From the NCBI GenBank assembly GCA_947044405.1, contig CAMRHE010000133.1, positions 868,001 through 932,000 of the forward strand: a stretch of DNA of 64,000 bases, given 5' to 3'. Position numbers and translations under genes: made by a program. Under the pieces are notes generated by a model that was not told the DNA's origin, did not search any database, and was given only the letters and a program-made list of their open reading frames with translations. The DNA comes from Leptodactylus fallax (lineage: Eukaryota > Chordata > Amphibia > Anura > Leptodactylidae). Below are positions 59,422 to 64,000 of the stretch, one piece after another (the stretch's first letter is position 1; each line of letters begins with the position of its first letter).

Positions 59422-60235
59422 AGTCCAGTATAGGTACAGTCTATTTATGGCTGTGTTGTTATGGAAACCTGGTAAATTAAATGTGAACTTATATTGGCTG
59501 ATACACGTGATATAACTGAATATTTAAGGTCCTGTAAACTGCTATTCACTAAGGGTGGGTTCACACCTGCGCTTCAGTCCGTCCGTTGCCAATCCGAGTG
59601 AAGATCTCGGCGAATGGGATTGGCATCGGATACAGATTCTGCGCTGCGAATCCTTTTTTTCGTCGGAAACAAAGTCGGACATGCAGGACTTCGTGTCCGA
59701 GGAAAAAAAAACGGTTTCGCAGCGCAGAGGGTGCAATCGGACACCCTCGCATTGCTTTAAAAAACCATTCAAATGAATGGGTTTTTAACCAATGCGTCAC
59801 TGACCTGTCTGTATCCGATGCCAATCCCGTTCGCCGAGATTTTCTCTCGGATTGGCAACGGACGGACTGAAGCGCAGGTGTGAACCCACCCTAATACAGG
59901 TCATACATAGCTTGGTTGCTATGGAAACCTGTGTGCCTGAGGAGAGTATGGGGCATAATAGTGTGTGCAGGAATGCAGTTTGTGCGGGGGGGGGGGGGTC
60001 CCATGTCAAATGTTCGCCTTGGGGCCCTGCCATTGCTAGTTATGCCACTGAGTCCAGTATAGGTACAGTCTATTTATGGCTGTGTTGTTATGGAAACCTG
60101 GTAAATTAAATGTGAACTTATATTGGCTGATACACGTGATATGACTGAATATTTAAGGTCCTGTGAACTGCTATTCACTAATACAGGTCATACATAGCTT
60201 GGTTGCTATGGAAACCTGTGTGCCTGAGGAGAGTA
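59307..60235 (+). repeat. Tandem duplication carrying the hAT end
   Basis: The segment starting TGGGGCATAATAGTGTGTGC is present at ~59307 and again at ~59949. Both contain the hAT right end, AGTCCAGTATAGGTACAGTC, and ACTGCTATTCACTA, and reach GTGTGCCTGAGGAGAGTA. The first unit includes the MITE at 59553-59891; the second does not. Confidence 0.85.
59553..59891. mobile_element. Harbinger-like MITE, near-perfect palindrome
   Basis: GGGTGGGTTCACACCTGCGC then TTCAGTCCGTCCGTTGCCAA is mirrored at the right end. TAA at 59550-59552 and 59892-59894 is the 3-bp target duplication typical of PIF/Harbinger. The 339-bp interior pairs along most of its length (GGATTGGCATCGGATACAG with its inverse). The intact site is preserved in the neighbouring duplicate. 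Confidence 0.9.
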
Positions 60236-60538
60236 AGCGCCTGCGAGCTGTTATTGGCTGATAAGGGACATGTGACCGTGTGTATGGCAGTTGGAATATG
60301 AGTGAAAGACTTGCAGGCTTGTATAGACTAATGCTGATCATTTTTTGGGAATACTGTACCTCAGGAACGGTACGTCCAAGAGAGCTGAGACCCAGTCTAT
60401 AATATTCCCGGACACCTGATGTACATGTGTGCCAAATTAGGTGAGGATCGGTCCAGTCGTTTGGTCGCGCATAAAGAACAGACAGACAGACAGACAGACA
60501 GGAACTCATTTTTATATATATAAGAGATAAGAGATATA

Positions 60539-62137
60539 CAGTGGGGAAAAAAAAGTATTTAGTCAGCCACCAATTGCGCAAGTTCTCCCACTTAAAAAGA
60601 TGAGGCTGGCCTCTAATTGTCATCATAGGTAGACCTCAACTATGAAAGACAAAATGAGAAAACATATCTAGAAAATCACATTGTCTGATTTTTTAAGAAT
60701 TTGCAAATTATGGTGGAAAATAAGTATTTGGTCACCTACAAGCAAGCAAGATTTCTGGCTCTCACAGACCTGTAACTTCTTGTTTAAGAGGCTCCTCTGT
60801 CCTCCACTCATTACCTGTAGTAATGGCTCCTGTTTGACATTGTTATCAGTATAAAAGACACCTGTCCACAACCTCAAACAGTCACACTCCAAACTCCACT
60901 ATGGTGAAGACCAAAGAGCTGTGGAAGGACACCCGAAACAAAATGGTAGACCTGCACCAGGCTGGGAAGACTGAATCTGCAATAGGCAAGCAGCTTGGTG
61001 TGAAGAAATCAACTGTGGGGGCAATAATTAGAAAATGGAAGACATACAAGACCACTGATAATCTCCCTCCATCAGGGGCTCCACGCAAGATCTCACCCCG
61101 TGGGGTCAAAATGATCACAAGAACGGTGAGCAAAAATCCCAGAACCACACGGGGGGACCTAGTGAATGACCTGCAGAAAGCTGGGACTAACGTAACAAAG
61201 GCTACCGTCAGTAACACACCACGCCGCCAGGGACTCAGATCCTGCAGTGCCAGACGTGTCCCCCTGCTTAAGCCAGTACATATCCGGGCCCGTCTGAAGT
61301 TTGCTAGAGAGCATTTGGATGTTCCAGAAGAGTATTGGGAGAATGTCATATGGTCAGATGAAACCAAAGTAGAACTGTTTGGAAGAAACACAACTCGTAG
61401 TGTTTGGAGGAGAGTGAATGCTGAGTTGCATCCAAAGAACACCATACCTACTGTGAAGCATGGGGGGGCAACATCATGCTTTGGGGCTGTTTCTCTGCAA
61501 AGGGACCAGGACGACTGATCCGTGTACATGAAAGAATGAATGGGGCCATGTATGGTGAGATTTTGGGTGCAAACCTCTTTCCATCAGCAAGGGCATTGAA
61601 GATGAAACGTGGCTGGGTCTTTCAGCATGACAATGATCCCAAGCACACCGCCAGGGCAACGAAGGAGCGGCTTCATAAGAAGCATTTCAAGGTCCTGGAG
61701 TGGCCTAGCCAGTCTCCAGATCTCAACCCCATAGAAAACCTTTGGAGGTAGTTGACAGTCCGTGTTACCCAGCAACAGCCCCAAAACATCACTGCTCTAG
61801 AGGAGATCTGCACGGAGGAATGGGCCAACATACCAGCAACAGTGTGTGCCAACCTTGTGAAGACTTACAGAAAATGTTTGACCTCTGTCATCGCCAACAA
61901 AGGATATATAACAAAGTATTGAGATGAACTTTTGTTATTGACCAAATACTTATTTTCCACCATAATTTGCAAATCAATTCTTTAAAAATCAGACAATGTG
62001 ATTTTCTGGATTTGTGTTCTCATTTTGTCTCTCATAGTTGAGGTCTACCTATGATGACAATTACAGGCCGGCCTCATCTTTTTAAGTGGGAGAACTTGCA
62101 CAATTGGTGGTTGACTAAATACTTTTTTTCCCCACTG
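60539..62137 (+). mobile_element. Tc1-like transposon D, near full length
   Basis: Ends CAGTGGGGAAAAAAAAGTAT and ACTTTTTTTCCCCACTG with TA at 60537-60538 and 62138-62139; length 1599 bp. It inserted into the TATA-rich tail of the retroelement-like repeat. It belongs to the same family as B and C and has the best preserved reading frame of the three. Confidence 0.96.
60901..61922 (+). pseudogene. Tc1-like transposase pseudogene (element D)
   Basis: Starts [20 protein letters not shown]; open through both helix-turn-helix parts, [13 protein letters not shown] and [12 protein letters not shown] base is missing from the G run near 61465, so the frame moves before [14 protein letters not shown] then follows ENLWR at 61749-61751, after the catalytic Glu. 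The C-terminal remainder ends at TGA 61920-61922. Residues WSDET, HDNDPKH and NPIENLW give the DD34E triad. Confidence 0.95.
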
Positions 62138-62884
62138 TATATATTCTATTATTTCTCATCTTTTTACATTTTTTCTGTCAGTGATTTTCTTCTACACTAG
62201 AGGACTATACCAAGGAAGCCTATACCAAAGCCTATAACATAAAAGAGAATGAAAGACCTTTTTATTGTCCCGATACATCTGAAATGAAAAATGGAGAAAC
62301 TTTGCAACATTATGCATCTCCATGGTAACAGACTACAATAGAGTCTGTAGTCTGATCCTGCAGTCTCTCACAAGTGTCTCCTACAGTAAGTACAGTGTAT
62401 ACAGAATGTATGTTAGCATGAAGTAGAGGACAAACGGAAGGAAGTATTCGCACACTAATCCCCTATCAACAGGATTGAAAACAAGTGTCTGATCACTGAG
62501 ATCACCAGTTTGGGACTCCCCCAATGTGGCTGCCAGTCATGTGACAGCAGCCATGTGATAGACCTCCCTCAGTAAGTGAATATAAAAGTGCCTGGGGTAA
62601 ACACATTTCTATCTTAAGTGTGGGATGAGTGAACCGGTTTGTAATGAGCCGGCTATGTTACGAACTTTCCAAAAACCTTGGCTTTGAAATGTTCGTGTTC
62701 TCAAAAAGAATCTTGTGAGGTTTGTCCATTTCCAAACCTATATTACGAAGAAAAGTGATCTCTTAATATAAGGACAGACTAGATGGGCCATGTGATCTAT
62801 CATTCTAGGTCACTATGAACGAAACCAACCAAGGGCAGGGAACAGAGAAAAATACAGACAATACATGTAAGTCCACAAGACTAT
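62138..62884. other. No gene seen
   Basis: Diverged sequence between Tc1 element D and a foldback relative. Fragments such as CCTATCAACAGGATTGAAAA resemble pieces of other MITEs. No coding exon was found. Confidence 0.35.
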
Positions 62885-63270
62885 TTAAAGTGTTACTAAA
62901 CTTTCGGACAACTTTAGATTTTCTGGCAGTATTTGCGTCATTAATACATTTTGTAATATACTTTATTCACAGATTTTGTCTCCTTTTTGTGAAATCCTTT
63001 TTTGTTATACCTTGGACATTCTAAAACTTACAACCTTGCTTTTGGTGTCATATGAAAGAGGAGATTCTCTTCTTTCATATGACACTGTTATATTATATAA
63101 TTTCCAGAAATATTACAGATTGAATACACAGTCGGGATTAGGATATTTATATGCAGCTGTATAATATATATGATATAAAAATCCTTATTCCGACCGTGTT
63201 TTCAACCAGTGATATCTCCGGAAATAACAAAGGTAGATTACAGTAGATTACATTTCCCCACAAATTTTCA
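62885..63270. repeat. Diverged copy of the 0.2-1.2-kb foldback family
   Basis: AATATACTTTATTCACAGAT, then TGGTGTCATATGAAAGAGG and its inverse CTTCTTTCATATGACACTG and CAACCAGTGATATCTCCGGA parallel the element at 218-1160, in which the same phrases occur in the same order. Confidence 0.6.
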
Positions 63271-64000
63271 GTGGACTGAAGGACATACTTGGTGTCACGG
63301 AGAATCACTACCACGACGCTACACTCGGCATATTATACATCCTTTTCTCATGTATGTATATTACAGCTGCACATATTTTCCTTATACAACTTTCCCATGT
63401 CCTGAAGATATACAAGAACCATTTACAGTCGATCAAATATTAATAATGATAATGCATTATGTCAGGTTTATTTAACCATCAATTTTTAACTACTAAGGGG
63501 ACTGGACCCTATCTAGGGAGGTGCCCCCTCCTCACTTGACTGTCTGGATGTATAATTTATCAGATGTGTAATGGACTGTGCAAGTATTTAAAGTCTTGGC
63601 GGCAGGTGGTCATATATTTATACCGTAAAAAACAGAACATGACTTTTAGAGGGATTTTATGGGTTCAGGAAATTGATGGCTTAAACTTAGCATAGCAAGA
63701 GATGTGGTCTTTTTAATGTTTGGGGCAGTGTTTAGTCACCAATCTGCTCCTATTAAAGGGTACCTGAGTTTTCATGAAAAGTTGACATACGTGCAGGGGA
63801 CAGTGGACAGTCTGTTCTATGACTGTATAAGCCTTCATACCTGGAGTCCTATCAGTTTTTCTGCTGCTAATAGCCCCATTATGGCTGAAGCACATTTTAC
63901 ATTTGTCTCTGTGGGTGTGTACAAAAAGGAGCAGTCTGCCCCCCCAACTATCTATTATAACTACTACTGGTTTATTTACATGTAATTCAGCCAGGAATAA
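63271..64000. other. No gene seen at the right end
   Basis: No PIWI N-terminal exon, repeat array or element end could be supported here. The open frames have no recognisable domain. Confidence 0.35.

Larger units (their letters stand above)
58047..60536 (+). repeat. Retroelement-like repeat, copy 2, interrupted
   Basis: Begins GAGGAAGGACCCGGCTTCGC directly after copy 1 and ends at 60480-60536 with GGTGAGGATCGGTCCAGTCG, then a GACA microsatellite and TATA-rich tail. Between, it is interrupted by a hAT-like element (58797-59421), a tandem duplication (59307-60235) and a Harbinger-like MITE (59553-59891). A further insertion, Tc1 element D, occupies the tail at 60539. Confidence 0.65.

Overview
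This window is vertebrate nuclear DNA, most likely from a frog. The evidence is one large spliced gene with canonical GT..AG introns, several Tc1/mariner elements flanked by TA, many foldback (MITE-like) elements with amphibian-style ends (TTAAAGGGGTTGTCC, GGGTGGGTTCACACC), a tRNA-derived SINE, long minisatellites, and hammerhead-ribozyme-like motifs. There is no bacterial gene layout; most long open frames are translations of tandem repeats.

The only host gene I can support is a PIWI-family Argonaute on the minus strand, best matched by PIWIL4 (judged from memory of the family, no alignment run). I find twelve consecutive coding exons between 49153 and 12511. Their phases join without a break into 548 codons covering the end of the N domain, PAZ, linker, MID and the start of the PIWI nuclease domain, including the first catalytic Asp. 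The N-terminal exons (Arg/Gly-rich tail) are not recognised in 49.2-64 kb, and the last ~200 codons of the PIWI domain lie beyond the left edge.

Layout, left to right: 0-2.4 kb foldback repeats; 2.45-10.5 kb a ~38-bp G-rich minisatellite with large internal duplications; 11.7-12.1 kb a MITE; 12.5-12.9 kb exons 12 and 11; 13-20.7 kb an intron with two Tc1 elements, MITEs and a hammerhead-like motif; 21.3 kb exon 10; 22-30 kb dispersed repeats, a hAT-like element and a 47-bp array; 30.4-33.2 kb exons 9-7 with another array; 34-38 kb foldbacks and a 97-bp array; 38.0-39.8 kb exons 6-4; 40-44 kb a composite element, a SINE and a deleted Tc1; 44.2-49.2 kb exons 3-1 with a further Tc1 deletion derivative; 50.1-51.2 kb a ~1-kb palindrome with a hammerhead-like motif in its loop; 52-56 kb repeats and a 28-bp array; 57.5-60.5 kb a nest of elements (retroelement-like repeat, hAT-like insertion, tandem duplication, Harbinger-like MITE); 60.5-62.1 kb a near full-length Tc1; then diverged repeats to the end.

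Biologically, a gene whose family silences transposons through piRNAs is itself filled with transposon copies, foldbacks and satellites. All transposase reading frames found are broken or lack the catalytic core, so mobile activity would require a helper elsewhere.
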